NCBI RefSeq assembly: GCF_003046475.1
Contig: NZ_PZZZ01000008.1
Coordinates: 1-64,000, forward strand
Length of the DNA stretch: 64,000 nt
From: Mycoplana dimorpha
GTDB lineage: Bacteria; Pseudomonadota; Alphaproteobacteria; Rhizobiales; Rhizobiaceae
Reading direction: 5' to 3'
This document shows, one piece after another, positions 24,512-34,007 of the stretch (positions within the stretch are counted from its first letter, which is position 1; each line of letters opens with the position of its first letter). The notes under the pieces were generated by a model. That model searched no databases. It saw nothing but the letters and a program-made list of their open reading frames with translations, and was not told the DNA's origin. Position numbers and translations under genes: made by a program.

Positions 24512-25729
24512 TCAGGCCAGTTCCTCGCGGATCAAGGCGCCGAGGCGGCTTATGCCTTCGTCGATCGTCTTCTCGTCGGCACAGGAGAAGGAGATGCGCA
24601 GCGTGTTGGCGCCGCTGCCGTCGGCGTGGAAGGCCTTGCCCGGCACGAAGGCAACCTTCTTGGTCTCGATCGCCTTGGCCAGCAGCGTTGCCCCGTCCAT
24701 GCCTTCCGGCAGCGTCACCCAGATGAACATGCCGCCTTCCGGTTTCGTCCAGCGCACGCTTTCGGGCATGTACTTCGCGAGTGCGGCAAGCATCGCGTCG
24801 CGCCGCTTGCTGTAGGCGGCCTTGATCTTCTTCACCTGCGCGTCGAAGCCACGTTCGGTGACGTGTGCGATCGCCATCTGGTTGATGGTCGAGGAATGCA
24901 GGTCGGCGGCCTGCTTCATCAGCACGAGCTTGCGGATGATGTCGGCATTTGCCACGACATAGCCGATCCGCAGCCCCGGCGCGAGCGTCTTGGAGAAGCT
25001 GCCGCAGTAGATGGTGCGGGTGGCATTGATGTCGCCCTTGCGTGCGATCTCCAGGGCGAGGATCGGCGGAATGGCCTCGCCGTCGAAGCGCAGCGACTGG
25101 TAGGCCGCATCCTCGATGATGGCGATGTCGAGCTCGTCAGCCAGGTCGATCAGCCTTTCGCGGCCGGCCCGATCTACCGTCTCACCGGTCGGATTGGCGA
25201 AGTCGGCGGAAAGATAGGCGAACTTCACCTTGCCGCCGGCCTCCTGCGCGGTCTTGCGGTAGGACTCCGGCGTGCGGTTGCCGCTCAGCGCCAGCTTGTC
25301 GTAGTTCGGCTCATAGGCGTTGAAAGCCTGCAGCGCGCCGAGATAGGTCGGCCAGGTGACGAGGGCCGTGTCGCCGGGCGAGAGGAAGAGCTTGCCGAGA
25401 TAGTCCAGGCCTTGCTGCGATCCCGATACGATGAAGACATTGTCCGCCGAGCAGGTGATGCCAAGCTTGCCCATCTCGCCGGTCAGCCATTCGCGCAGCG
25501 GCTTGTAGCCCTCGCTTACCGAGTACTGCAGGGCGGCGTTGACGGCGCTGCCGGAGAAGATGTCGGCATAGGCCGCCTTGAACTCCTCATCCGGAAACAG
25601 CGCCGGATCGGGGATGCCGCCGGCAAAGGAGATGATGTCCGGGCGGTCGAGAAGTTTCAGCAGCTCGCGGATTTCGGACGCCTTCATCCGGGACGAACGC
25701 GTGGCAAAGATGTCTTCCCAGTTCAGCAT
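24512..25729 (-). CDS. PLP-dependent aminotransferase (class I/II, MocR/LysN type)
   Basis: 405 aa. Fold-type I aminotransferase: ISFAGGIPDPALFPDEEF near the N-terminus is typical of the 2-aminoadipate/aromatic (LysN, ARO8-like) group. IVSGSQQGLDYLGKLFLSPG is the PLP-phosphate loop. PTGETVDRAGRERLIDLADE and the IIEDAAYQSLRFDGE stretch hold the cofactor Asp and Tyr, and YCGSFSKTLAPGLRIGYVV contains the Schiff-base lysine. The terminal arginine of NTLRISFSCADE binds the substrate carboxylate. It transfers amino groups from an amino acid to a 2-oxo acid; the exact substrate is open. The whole length is intact. Confidence 0.85.
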   Translation of the reverse strand: MLNWEDIFATRSSRMKASEIRELLKLLDRPDIISFAGGIPDPALFPDEEFKAAYADIFSGSAVNAALQYSVSEGYKPLREWLTGEMGKLGITCSADNVFIVSGSQQGLDYLGKLFLSPGDTALVTWPTYLGALQAFNAYEPNYDKLALSGNRTPESYRKTAQEAGGKVKFAYLSADFANPTGETVDRAGRERLIDLADELDIAIIEDAAYQSLRFDGEAIPPILALEIARKGDINATRTIYCGSFSKTLAPGLRIGYVVANADIIRKLVLMKQAADLHSSTINQMAIAHVTERGFDAQVKKIKAAYSKRRDAMLAALAKYMPESVRWTKPEGGMFIWVTLPEGMDGATLLAKAIETKKVAFVPGKAFHADGSGANTLRISFSCADEKTIDEGISRLGALIREELA

Positions 25730-25887
25730 GGGGGATTTCCTCGGTATTTCGAATTGCTGGAGAGGACCACACAGGCCAATTTAAGTCAATATTACTGACC
25801 TATACCCGCGCGCTTTCGGGAGGCCGTAGCACCGCCCCGCCCGATCGGCAAGAGCGCGTACGGCAAAGTTGCGGCGCCCCGCCGGCG

Positions 25888-28461
25888 TCAGCCCGCAAGG
25901 GTGCGCCTGACGCGCTCCTGCAACTCGAGCGGGGAGCCAAATCCGTCCCGCCAGCACTCCGATTGCAGGAAGGCGGCGACCTCACCTGCCGGCATCGGGC
26001 GGGCCAGCGCGTAGCCTTGCAGCATGTCGCAGCCCATGTCGCGCAGCATGTGGACGTGCTCGGCCGTCTCGACGCCCTCCGCGGTCACGGTAATGTCGAG
26101 CGACCGGCCGATCTCGATGATGGTGGCCACCAGCCGACGCTGGGCCGTCGAACTGCTGATCGGCCGGATGAGTTCCTGATCGATCTTCAGCCGCCGGGGC
26201 AGCAGCCTCATCAGCCCGACGATGGAGGCGTGCCCGGTACCGAAGTCGTCGATCTCGATGTCGATGCCGAGCTGCCGCATTTCGGCGAGGTTGTCGAGAA
26301 CGACCCGGTCGCAATCGTCGAGGAAGGTGGATTCCAGCAACTCGAACGACAGGCGGCCGGGCTCGATCGGGAGTGCCCGCAGCGACGGAGCGAGGTCCGG
26401 GTCGTGCAGGCGACGCGACGAGACGTTGACCGACAGCTTGGGTATGTGCAGGCCGGCGCGGTCCCAGCCATCGAGATCGCGCAGCGCCTGCTCGAGGATC
26501 TGCCGGTCGATCCACGCCACGACGTTCAGGTCCTCGGCAATGGCCAGGAAAGCGTCCGGCGCGAGCAGGCCGCGGCGGGGGTGCTGCCACCGCGCCAGCG
26601 TCTCTACGCCTGCGAGTTCGAGCGTCCGGGCGCAGAACTGCGGCTGGTAGTAGGGGATGAAACTGTGCCGCTCGAGACCCGCCATGATCTCGTCGGCCGT
26701 GTTCCGGGTGGCGATGATCTGTGCCTGGAAATCGCTGGTGAAAACCTCGTGGCGGCTGCGCCCCCGGCTCTTTGCCCGGTAAAGAGCGAGGTCGGCGTTG
26801 ATCAGCAGTTGTCGTCCGTCGATCGACGCGCCAGCGGCACTGGCGATACCGATGCTGGCGCCAAACCGGCAGGTGTTTCCCTCGATCGTCACCGGCGCAC
26901 CCATGGCCGAGACGATCCGGCCGGCAAGCTCGCCGAGGTCGCCCTGCTCCGGCCCGCAGACGAGAACGACGAACTCGTCGCCACCGATGCGGGCGACGAA
27001 ATCGCTTGGGCCGATATTGGCTCTGAGCACGTCGGCGGCATGGACCAGCATGCTGTCTCCGGCCGTATGGCCGAGCGTGTCGTTGATCTCCTTGAAACGG
27101 TCGAGGTCGACGTGGAGGATCGACAGCCGTGCGCCATCCGCCGCAGCCCGGGCGGCCCGCTCCTCGAGCACCGAATCGAGGTATCGGCGGTTCGGAAGCC
27201 CGGTGAGGTGGTCGTGCAGCGCGGTATACTCGATCCGTGCCCTGGCCTCCTCCAGCGCGGCGCTGCGGGCCTCGGCAAGGTCCTTGGCGCGCTGGAGTTC
27301 CTGTTGCAGCAGCACGTCCTCGGTCACGTCCCAGTTGGCGCCCACCAGGCGCCGCACGCCGTTGACGTCGACATAGGGAGCGCCGCGGGCCCGGATGTGG
27401 CGGATCGCGCCGTCCTCGCGGATGATCCGGAAGGCATGGCTGTATTCCGACCAGTCCTCTATCGCCTGCGTTACGACGGCCGTGGCCGCCTCCCGGTCTT
27501 CCGGGTGGAGCGCCTCCTCCCACTCGGTGTTCGCGATCGGGCCGGTGCCCTTGCCGTACATCTGCCGCATCGGCTCGTCCCAGTTGAGGACGCGGGCGTC
27601 GAGATCGACTTCGAACACGCCGATGCGCGAGATGTCTAGTGCGAGCTGGAGCCGGCGCGACATTTGCGCCAACATCTCCTCGGCGTTCTTGCGCTCGGTG
27701 ATGTCGGTGTCGGTTCCGGCGATGCGGGATGGCCGGCCGTCCGGGCCGAACTCCACGACGGCGCCCCGGCTTTCGATCCAGACCCAATGGCCGTCGCGAT
27801 GGCGCTCGCGATAGGAGAACACGTTGAATGCCGCCTCGGCGGATTCCTGCCGGTCGATTTCGAGGAGCACCCGCTCGCGATCGTCGGGATGCACCGTCGG
27901 CAGCCAGCTTTCCAGCGAGCCGTCCACCTCCTCGTCCGGGGTCATCCCGCGGATCGCCTTCCACTGGCGGGAGTAGAACAGCTCGCCCTTGGCGTAATCG
28001 TGGTCCCAGACGCCCTGCCCTGCACTTTCCAGCGCGTGGTTCCACCGGCTTTCCCGGTCGGCGAGATCGGCTTCCCGGCGCTTTTGCGCGTCGATATCGA
28101 CCAACTGGACAAAGAGGTGCTTCGGATTTTCCTCGCCGCAATCGACGAGCGACAGCAGGCACCAGACCGATGTGCCGTCGGTGCGCTGCAGGCGGAGTTC
28201 AATCGATTGCTGTTGCATCGCTCCATTCGCACCGGCAAGCGCGCACGAAAGACGGCCGCGATCCTCGTCGGGCACGGCCCGGTCCAGCCGCGGCAGGTCA
28301 GCCACGCCTGCGGCGGCGAACAGGCTGAGCAGCGCCGGATTTGCCTGCGTGAAGTTCAGGGCATCGTCGACGGTTCCCATGCCGAACGGAGAATGCTCGG
28401 CGACTGCGCCGAGCGGCATGCCCGGACGCGAAATTGGCGTCGATCGCGATGTCGAGCCCAT
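25888..28461 (-). CDS. PAS-GGDEF-EAL cyclic-di-GMP protein
   Basis: 857 aa. Three PAS-like modules (about residues 25-130, 135-262, 265-395; the TDTDITERKNAEE join is typical) precede a diguanylate cyclase domain with an intact GGDEF (ARIGGDEFVVLVCG), then a phosphodiesterase domain. The usual EAL is ETL (GVETLARWQHP), but the other metal and catalytic positions are there: NVSSRR, ELLEST, IDDFGTGHA, KIDQELI, TAEGVETAEH and QGYALARPM. The inhibitory RxxD I-site is replaced by GPSD. No transmembrane segments, so it is probably a cytosolic sensor making or breaking c-di-GMP. Starts further downstream are possible. Confidence 0.85.
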   Translation of the reverse strand: MGSTSRSTPISRPGMPLGAVAEHSPFGMGTVDDALNFTQANPALLSLFAAAGVADLPRLDRAVPDEDRGRLSCALAGANGAMQQQSIELRLQRTDGTSVWCLLSLVDCGEENPKHLFVQLVDIDAQKRREADLADRESRWNHALESAGQGVWDHDYAKGELFYSRQWKAIRGMTPDEEVDGSLESWLPTVHPDDRERVLLEIDRQESAEAAFNVFSYRERHRDGHWVWIESRGAVVEFGPDGRPSRIAGTDTDITERKNAEEMLAQMSRRLQLALDISRIGVFEVDLDARVLNWDEPMRQMYGKGTGPIANTEWEEALHPEDREAATAVVTQAIEDWSEYSHAFRIIREDGAIRHIRARGAPYVDVNGVRRLVGANWDVTEDVLLQQELQRAKDLAEARSAALEEARARIEYTALHDHLTGLPNRRYLDSVLEERAARAAADGARLSILHVDLDRFKEINDTLGHTAGDSMLVHAADVLRANIGPSDFVARIGGDEFVVLVCGPEQGDLGELAGRIVSAMGAPVTIEGNTCRFGASIGIASAAGASIDGRQLLINADLALYRAKSRGRSRHEVFTSDFQAQIIATRNTADEIMAGLERHSFIPYYQPQFCARTLELAGVETLARWQHPRRGLLAPDAFLAIAEDLNVVAWIDRQILEQALRDLDGWDRAGLHIPKLSVNVSSRRLHDPDLAPSLRALPIEPGRLSFELLESTFLDDCDRVVLDNLAEMRQLGIDIEIDDFGTGHASIVGLMRLLPRRLKIDQELIRPISSSTAQRRLVATIIEIGRSLDITVTAEGVETAEHVHMLRDMGCDMLQGYALARPMPAGEVAAFLQSECWRDGFGSPLELQERVRRTLAG

Positions 28462-28561
28462 CGATGCGGCTCCCGTTGGAAGAACACCGACGCAGCTTCG
28501 GAGAATTGAATGAAGTTCCGATTAATGCCGGCCGGGCTCGGCCGCACCGGAGAGCCGGCAG

Positions 28562-29116
28562 TCAGGGCTTCAGACGGCTGAGAAACCGGGCGAACACCAG
28601 GGTTCCTTCCGGCCAGGGTCCATGCCCGGATTCGGTATTGATGTGACCGGATGAACCGGCGTCGACCAGGAGCGAGCCCCAGGCGTTCGCAATGTCATCG
28701 GCGTGGTCGTAGCTGCCGAACGGATCGTTGCGGCTCGCCACCATCAGTGACGGGAACGGCAGAGGATCGCGCGGATAGGGACCGAACGTCATGAGGTGCT
28801 TGGGACGGATAGCGGGATTCGTCACCTCCGGCGGCGCCACCAGGAAGGCCCCGACAATCTTGTGGCCGACCTGGGGGACGGCATGGATGGCGGCGGCGAC
28901 GCCGAGCGAATGGGCGACGATCACCACCGGCCTTTCGGCCGCCTCAACCTCCTCGACCACCCGCCGGACCCAGTCCTCGCGCACCGGCTTGGACCATTCG
29001 GCCTGCTCGACACGGCGCGCCGTCGACAGCTTTGCCTGCCAGCGGCTCTGCCAATGTCCCGGCCCGGAATTGGTGTAGCCCGGGACGATCAGTATGTCTG
29101 CCTCGGAAACCTTCAT
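28562..29116 (-). CDS. RBBP9/YdeN family alpha/beta hydrolase
   Basis: 184 aa. Begins MKVSEADILIVPGYTNSGPG, the standard opening of the YdeN/RBBP9 serine hydrolases (VPGxxNSGPxHWQ). The nucleophile elbow is VIVAHSLGVAAAIH, the Asp is in MVASRNDPFGSYDHA, and the His is near SSGHINTESGHGPW. Natural substrates are unknown. The frame continues 27 codons upstream to ATG 29197, but family members start at the point chosen. It lies alone between the c-di-GMP gene and a divergent membrane-protein gene. Confidence 0.8.
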   Translation of the reverse strand: MKVSEADILIVPGYTNSGPGHWQSRWQAKLSTARRVEQAEWSKPVREDWVRRVVEEVEAAERPVVIVAHSLGVAAAIHAVPQVGHKIVGAFLVAPPEVTNPAIRPKHLMTFGPYPRDPLPFPSLMVASRNDPFGSYDHADDIANAWGSLLVDAGSSGHINTESGHGPWPEGTLVFARFLSRLKP

Positions 29117-29272
29117 GAAGGCGATTTGCGTGCGAAGGGCGCCGGTGTCAAGGGGCAGGACAACTTCATGCGAGAATGCTAATGTTTTAGCGACCATTGA
29201 TCGACCACCGCAGGGTGGATGGAGGTCCTGCCCGCGGCGTTCCTACGGCCCAACCCGCAAGGAGGACCAAGC

Positions 29273-30115
29273 ATGGCCACTTTTCACGTGATGTCGGACG
29301 CGGAAAGCAGGGTCGCCCACCCGCAGATCCGCAAGATCAGCATCGGCGAAGTCTGGGACGCCTTCCTGCTCGGTCTCGACGATTTTCGCCAGCAGCCATC
29401 GCACTATGCCTTTCTCTGCATGATTTATCCCCTGTCCGGCGTCGTGTTGATCACCTGGAGTTCCGGTGCCAACCTGCTGCCGATCATCTTCCCGCTCATG
29501 GCCGGCTTTGCGCTGCTGGGGCCCCTGTTCGCAGTCGGCCTCTACGAGATCAGCCGCCGCCGCGAGGCCGGCCTCGACACCTCCTGGCAGCATGCCCTCG
29601 AGGTCCGCCAGTCCCCGGCACTGCCGGCCATCCTGACGGTCGGGCTGATGCTGCTGGTGCTGTTCGTGACCTGGATCCTGGTTGCTCAAGGCCTGTATGT
29701 CAGCCTGTTCGGCCCGCAGCCGCCGCAGACGCTATCGGTGTTCCTTTCCCAGGTGTTCGACACCCGCGCAGGCTGGGAACTGATCGTCATCGGCAACCTG
29801 GTCGGCTTCTGCTTCGCCGCCGTGGTGCTCGCAACCACGGTCGTGGCCTTCCCGATGCTGCTTGATCGCGATGTCGGCGCGGTTTCCGCCGTCGAGACAT
29901 CGCTGCGCGCGACAGTGACGAATCCGGCGCCAGTCGCCTTCTGGGGCCTGATCGTCGCGGTCTGCCTGATCATCGGCACGATCCCGATCTTCGCCGGACT
30001 GGCGGTGATGATGCCGATCCTCGGCCATGCGACCTGGCATCTCTATCGCAAGCTGGTCGTGCCGGAAACGGCACCCATTGCTCCGACGTCCGACCTCGCC
30101 ACAAGTCCAGGCTGA
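29273..30115 (+). CDS. DUF2189 integral membrane protein
   Basis: 280 aa. AAGGAGG lies 7 nt before the ATG (MATFHVMSDAESRVAHPQIR). The short N-terminal tail leads into RKISIGEVWDAFLLGLDDFR, characteristic of DUF2189, and then about six membrane spans: YAFLCMIYPLSGVVLITW, LLPIIFPLMAGFALLGPLF, ALPAILTVGLMLLVLFVTWI, LIVIGNLVGFCFAAVVLATT, PVAFWGLIVAVCLIIGTIPI and AGLAVMMPILGHATWHLY. Function unknown; some members lie near cytochrome oxidase genes, but nothing like that is here. The C-terminal tail is short and proline-rich. Confidence 0.8.
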   Translation: MATFHVMSDAESRVAHPQIRKISIGEVWDAFLLGLDDFRQQPSHYAFLCMIYPLSGVVLITWSSGANLLPIIFPLMAGFALLGPLFAVGLYEISRRREAGLDTSWQHALEVRQSPALPAILTVGLMLLVLFVTWILVAQGLYVSLFGPQPPQTLSVFLSQVFDTRAGWELIVIGNLVGFCFAAVVLATTVVAFPMLLDRDVGAVSAVETSLRATVTNPAPVAFWGLIVAVCLIIGTIPIFAGLAVMMPILGHATWHLYRKLVVPETAPIAPTSDLATSPG

Positions 30116-30336
30116 ACATGCGGGCCCATCATCCGGGCCGATCGCCCCTGGTGCCCGCAAGCTGGGGGATAGAAAGTCCCGGACGATTTGCCCGGCGGCC
30201 GCACGCTGAAGGCAGGCGCCTCGTGGTCGCGCGAAGTCAGGCACCGGCGCCAACAGCATCGCTGCTCATGAGGCAAACGACCGTACGTCGCAGTTGTGGC
30301 TGCGTTCCCGTTGCGTCGTCCCTCCGGAGAGGTCCT

Positions 30337-30438
30337 TCAGGCTTTCCCCTCGCCGAAGATGCTTGCCAGCACCAGCGCGACGATCGCCGTCAGTATCGCC
30401 GCGTCGAACCACGCGAAATGGTAGAAAAACGTTGCCAT
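30337..30438 (-). CDS. 33-aa single-span membrane protein
   Basis: MATFFYHFAWFDAAILTAIV is followed by ALVLASIFGEGKA: one transmembrane helix with a short charged tail. GGAGGAAAG sits 5-9 nt upstream of the ATG. A GGAAC-N17-GTT stress-type promoter lies 24-48 nt upstream. Good ribosome-binding site, good promoter and a membrane-protein-like product together make a real gene likely despite the length. In size it is like small subunits or regulators of membrane complexes (CydX, KdpF types), but there is no partner gene nearby. Confidence 0.6.
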   Translation of the reverse strand: MATFFYHFAWFDAAILTAIVALVLASIFGEGKA

Positions 30439-30461
30439 CACACTTTCCTCCGCGATCGTGA

Positions 30462-30486
30462 AACGACATCGGAGCAATGATGTTCC
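30462..30486 (-). promoter_or_regulatory. EcfG/RpoE2-type stress promoter (candidate)
   Basis: On the minus strand GGAAC (30482-30486), 17 nt, then GTT (30462-30464). The predicted transcript would start about 15 nt before the 33-aa gene's ATG and include its ribosome-binding site. Confidence 0.5.
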
Positions 30487-30650
30487 TTCGTCACCGGGAG
30501 GGCAACCCCTGATTGGTGGAGGGTTTCGACGTTCAACGTGTCGGGCGGAAGCCGGCAAGGCAGGCGCAGGTGCCGGCCCAGGCGCTGGGGATCAGAGCCG
30601 TTTTTTTGATGCGAGCCTGGAGGTTGCAGAAATGGCTTTGCCAAAAATGG

Positions 30651-30676
30651 AAAAGCCGGGCGCGTGCCCGGCTTTT
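30651..30676. terminator. ilvC terminator
   Basis: AAAAGCCGGGC and GCCCGGCTTTT flank a 4-base loop: a perfect GC-rich stem whose A/T ends supply a T run on both strands. It lies 70 nt beyond the ilvC stop, on the side where its message ends. Confidence 0.8.
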
Positions 30677-30745
30677 CTCACCATCGGTCGTCGGCCAGCC
30701 CTCCCGTCGCACGACGGACAGCTTGGCTGACGGCGCTGACGGGCC

Positions 30746-31810
<1,065 letters not shown>

Positions 31811-32503
31811 CTAGGCGTCCGCCGTTGCATCCACGCCGTAGAGGGCGAGAAAGGACGTCACCGCCCGTTCCGCCCGTGCGGCGAATTCCTGTTTGAGCGC
31901 CTGCGGGTCCTCGCCCAGCAGCATGCGCAAGTGGGTGTCGGTGACGATCAGCCCGTAGAGCGTACCGTAGGCCTCGTCCGCGTCGTCGAAGGCGAGAAAG
32001 CCGGCCCTGCGCCCCGCCTCCAGCAGGGTCGCCGCGCGCCGGCCGATCTGCCGGCGGCCGCGCTCCTCGAGAAGCCGCCCCAGCGTCGGGCCGCCGCGGC
32101 TTGCGGCGCGCCCCTTGCCGACGGTCTGGCCGATCGCCAGCCGGTTGAGGGCCAGCGACACCTCGCCCGACAAGACGTCGAGAAGGTCATGGGCGAAGGC
32201 GGAAAGGTTTTTGCGCAGCCCCTCCGAGGTCAGCGCATCGCCGCTCGCGTCGACGGTGCGGACTTTCCCGGCCTGATAGGCGATCATCGCCGACAGCAGC
32301 CCGTCGCGGTCGCCGAACCATTTGTAGAGGCTTTCCTTGGAGCAGTTCGCGGCGCGGGCGACACCGGCGGTCGTCACCGCCTTCTCGCCGCCTTCGACAA
32401 GCAGGTTCAGCGCGCTTTCGAGAACGGCATTCTGGCGGTCGGTCAAGCCGGCCCGCTCCGTTCCTGTCTCACTGTCCCTGACGACCTGCACCTGCGACTC
32501 CAT
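31811..32503 (-). CDS. TetR family transcriptional regulator
   Basis: 230 aa from ATG 32503. The N-terminal HTH is typical: RQNAVLESALNLLVEGGEKA, then VTTAGVARAANCSKESLYKW and FGDRDGLLSAMIAY. The C-terminal ligand domain is helical and not assignable to a known effector. A perfect 16-bp palindrome starts one base upstream of the ATG (32505-32520), so autorepression is likely. It lies 45 nt upstream of ilvC on the same strand, so read-through is possible, but no link to branched-chain amino acids is shown. The frame is open another 100 codons upstream, but that part is unlike protein. Confidence 0.85.
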   Translation of the reverse strand: MESQVQVVRDSETGTERAGLTDRQNAVLESALNLLVEGGEKAVTTAGVARAANCSKESLYKWFGDRDGLLSAMIAYQAGKVRTVDASGDALTSEGLRKNLSAFAHDLLDVLSGEVSLALNRLAIGQTVGKGRAASRGGPTLGRLLEERGRRQIGRRAATLLEAGRRAGFLAFDDADEAYGTLYGLIVTDTHLRMLLGEDPQALKQEFAARAERAVTSFLALYGVDATADA

Positions 32504-32504
32504 G

Positions 32505-32520
32505 CGTACCGTACGGTACG
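32505..32520. promoter_or_regulatory. palindromic operator for the TetR regulator
   Basis: CGTACCGTACGGTACG is a perfect 16-bp palindrome starting one base beyond the regulator's start codon. Shape and place are those of a TetR-family operator. A further GG on one side gives partly overlapping half sites (TACCG/CGGTA). Confidence 0.65.
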
Positions 32521-32945
32521 GTTCCGATTTATAGCCGGACGCGCATCGCCGGTCAACCGCAATTTCGATACGCCAGCGGCAGCGAACTGCGGGAGTGGCG
32601 CCAATTGTCTCGTCACCCCCCCCGAACGGACGAATCCCGGCCGGCGATTCCCGCCGAGCAGGCCAACGCTTCCCCGCCTCAACCGGAACCCACCTCTCAC
32701 GAAGAGGCCCAGCTGAGCGATGAATCATAGCATGAGGCGACAACATTAACCGTTTGAAATGAAACCATTTGTTCTCAACGCCGCCTAAGTGCGGAATTTT
32801 GCGCACGTTTTTTCTCTTCCCAAGTCATTTCCTATCGATAGAATTGGTGAGGTCATTCGTCGTGCGGTGGAAATTTCTGCCAGCGCCGCACGGTGACTGG
32901 CCGCTGCAGGAGCAAGCAGCCAACCCGACGCCAAGGAGACAGAAA
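32521..32945. other. divergent intergenic region
   Basis: This stretch carries the promoters of the TetR gene and of the 127-aa gene. AT-rich parts occur near 32725-32840, but no firm -35/-10 pair or fold is seen. A translation continues here upstream of the TetR start without protein character. Confidence 0.4.
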
Positions 32946-33329
32946 ATGCTGAATTTCCTGCCTGACCTTCACGAAGGACATGCTCCCATCACCCTGCAAC
33001 ACCTGTTTCGCGATGCCATCGATGCCTTCGACGACTGGAAGACCGGCGAAGCCGAGCCGGCGGTGATGCACGAGGGCACGCTGGTGCCGATCAGCACCGT
33101 CTTCGAAGCGATGCGCGAATGCACCGACATCGTGCCCAAGACGGTGGTCGGCCTGATCGCCGAGCGCCTCACCAAGCCATGGGATGGCGATGGCCCCCTC
33201 GACGTCATGACCTTTTCCACCGCCGCCCGCGTCATGGGCGTCCTGGTTCGCAAGCGCAAATTGCAAGAGAGCGACAACCCGGCGCTGCTCGTTGCAGCCG
33301 AGCGCAGCGCCCCGCCGCAGATCCATTGA
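32946..33329 (+). CDS. conserved hypothetical protein, 127 aa
   Basis: AAGGAGA lies 5 nt before the ATG. MLNFLPDLHEGHAPITLQHL, then FRDAIDAFDDWKTGEAEPAV, then VPISTVFEAMRECTDIVPKT and a VMTFSTAARVMGVLVRKRKL helix. It looks like a compact, mostly helical cytosolic protein. I know of similar hypothetical proteins in rhizobia but no function. Nothing in the sequence suggests a metal or nucleotide site. The next gene is the second cold-shock gene, 310 nt on, with a long leader. Confidence 0.65.
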   Translation: MLNFLPDLHEGHAPITLQHLFRDAIDAFDDWKTGEAEPAVMHEGTLVPISTVFEAMRECTDIVPKTVVGLIAERLTKPWDGDGPLDVMTFSTAARVMGVLVRKRKLQESDNPALLVAAERSAPPQIH

Positions 33330-33638
33330 TTGCGAACCGCCGATCGCCGCGCCTGCCGCGCGGCGATCTTTTCAATCCTGCGGCCGGCGCCGGAGCGCCA
33401 CCCTTCAGGGACGTGCGGTCCTTCAGAAAAACTTCGTCTCAAATCCAAAGCGCTTCCCCTTCTTGACCTTTGGACGCGAAGCGCTTATTTCTCGACCATC
33501 GAGAATTGAACGACGACTTTTGCTCTTGCTGTCCTCGATGGCAGCATTTTGACGAACTTCCCCTTCAATTTCGACCACCAGGATTTTGGCCGCATGGCCC
33601 AAATCCAAATATATGCCGGAGAAGAAAGGGTTTTCGTC

Positions 33639-33848
33639 ATGGCAACTGGTACCGTAAAATGGTTCAACACCACCAAGGGTTACGGCTTCATCGCTCCCGA
33701 TAGCGGCGAGCCGGACGTATTCGTGCACATCTCGGCCGTACAGCGCGCCGGCCTCGCCGGCCTGAACGACGGCCAGAAGGTGAGCTACGAGCTCGTCCGC
33801 GACCGCAAGTCGGGCAAGATGTCGGCCGATCAGCTGTCCGCAGCCTGA
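33639..33848 (+). CDS. cspA: cold-shock protein, CspA family (second copy)
   Basis: 69 aa: [20 protein letters not shown] with RNP1, and [20 protein letters not shown] with RNP2. It shares about three quarters of its residues with the copy at 7459-7668. ATG 33639 is preceded by GAAAGGG, as in the other copy (AAAGGGTTxxTCATG in both). About 300 nt separate it from the previous gene; the leader contains short inverted repeats, in keeping with the long structured 5'UTR of cold-shock mRNAs, though I cannot show a thermosensor. Terminator at 33903-33929. Confidence 0.9.
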   Translation: MATGTVKWFNTTKGYGFIAPDSGEPDVFVHISAVQRAGLAGLNDGQKVSYELVRDRKSGKMSADQLSAA

Positions 33849-33902
33849 TCGCCAAAGCATACTGCTCCGCCGCAAGCCATTTGCTGCGACAGGAGCGAAG
33901 GG

Positions 33903-33929
33903 AAGGCCGGCTTTGCCCGGCCTTTTTTG
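33903..33929 (+). terminator. Rho-independent terminator of the second cspA
   Basis: GGCCGG and CCGGCC pair around a six-base loop (CTTTGC), followed by TTTTTT. Confidence 0.8.
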
Positions 33930-34007
33930 ATTTCCGGCTTCGCGCCCCTAACTAGCCCCGGGTCTCTACCGGATACTCCGCCCCAGGCAGATGGCGCCGC
34001 CGCCTCT

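Noticed and set aside
25982-28162. 726-codon minus-strand ORF in another frame of the GGDEF-EAL gene
   Set aside because: Extremely Arg/Pro/Gly-rich frame shadow of the real protein.
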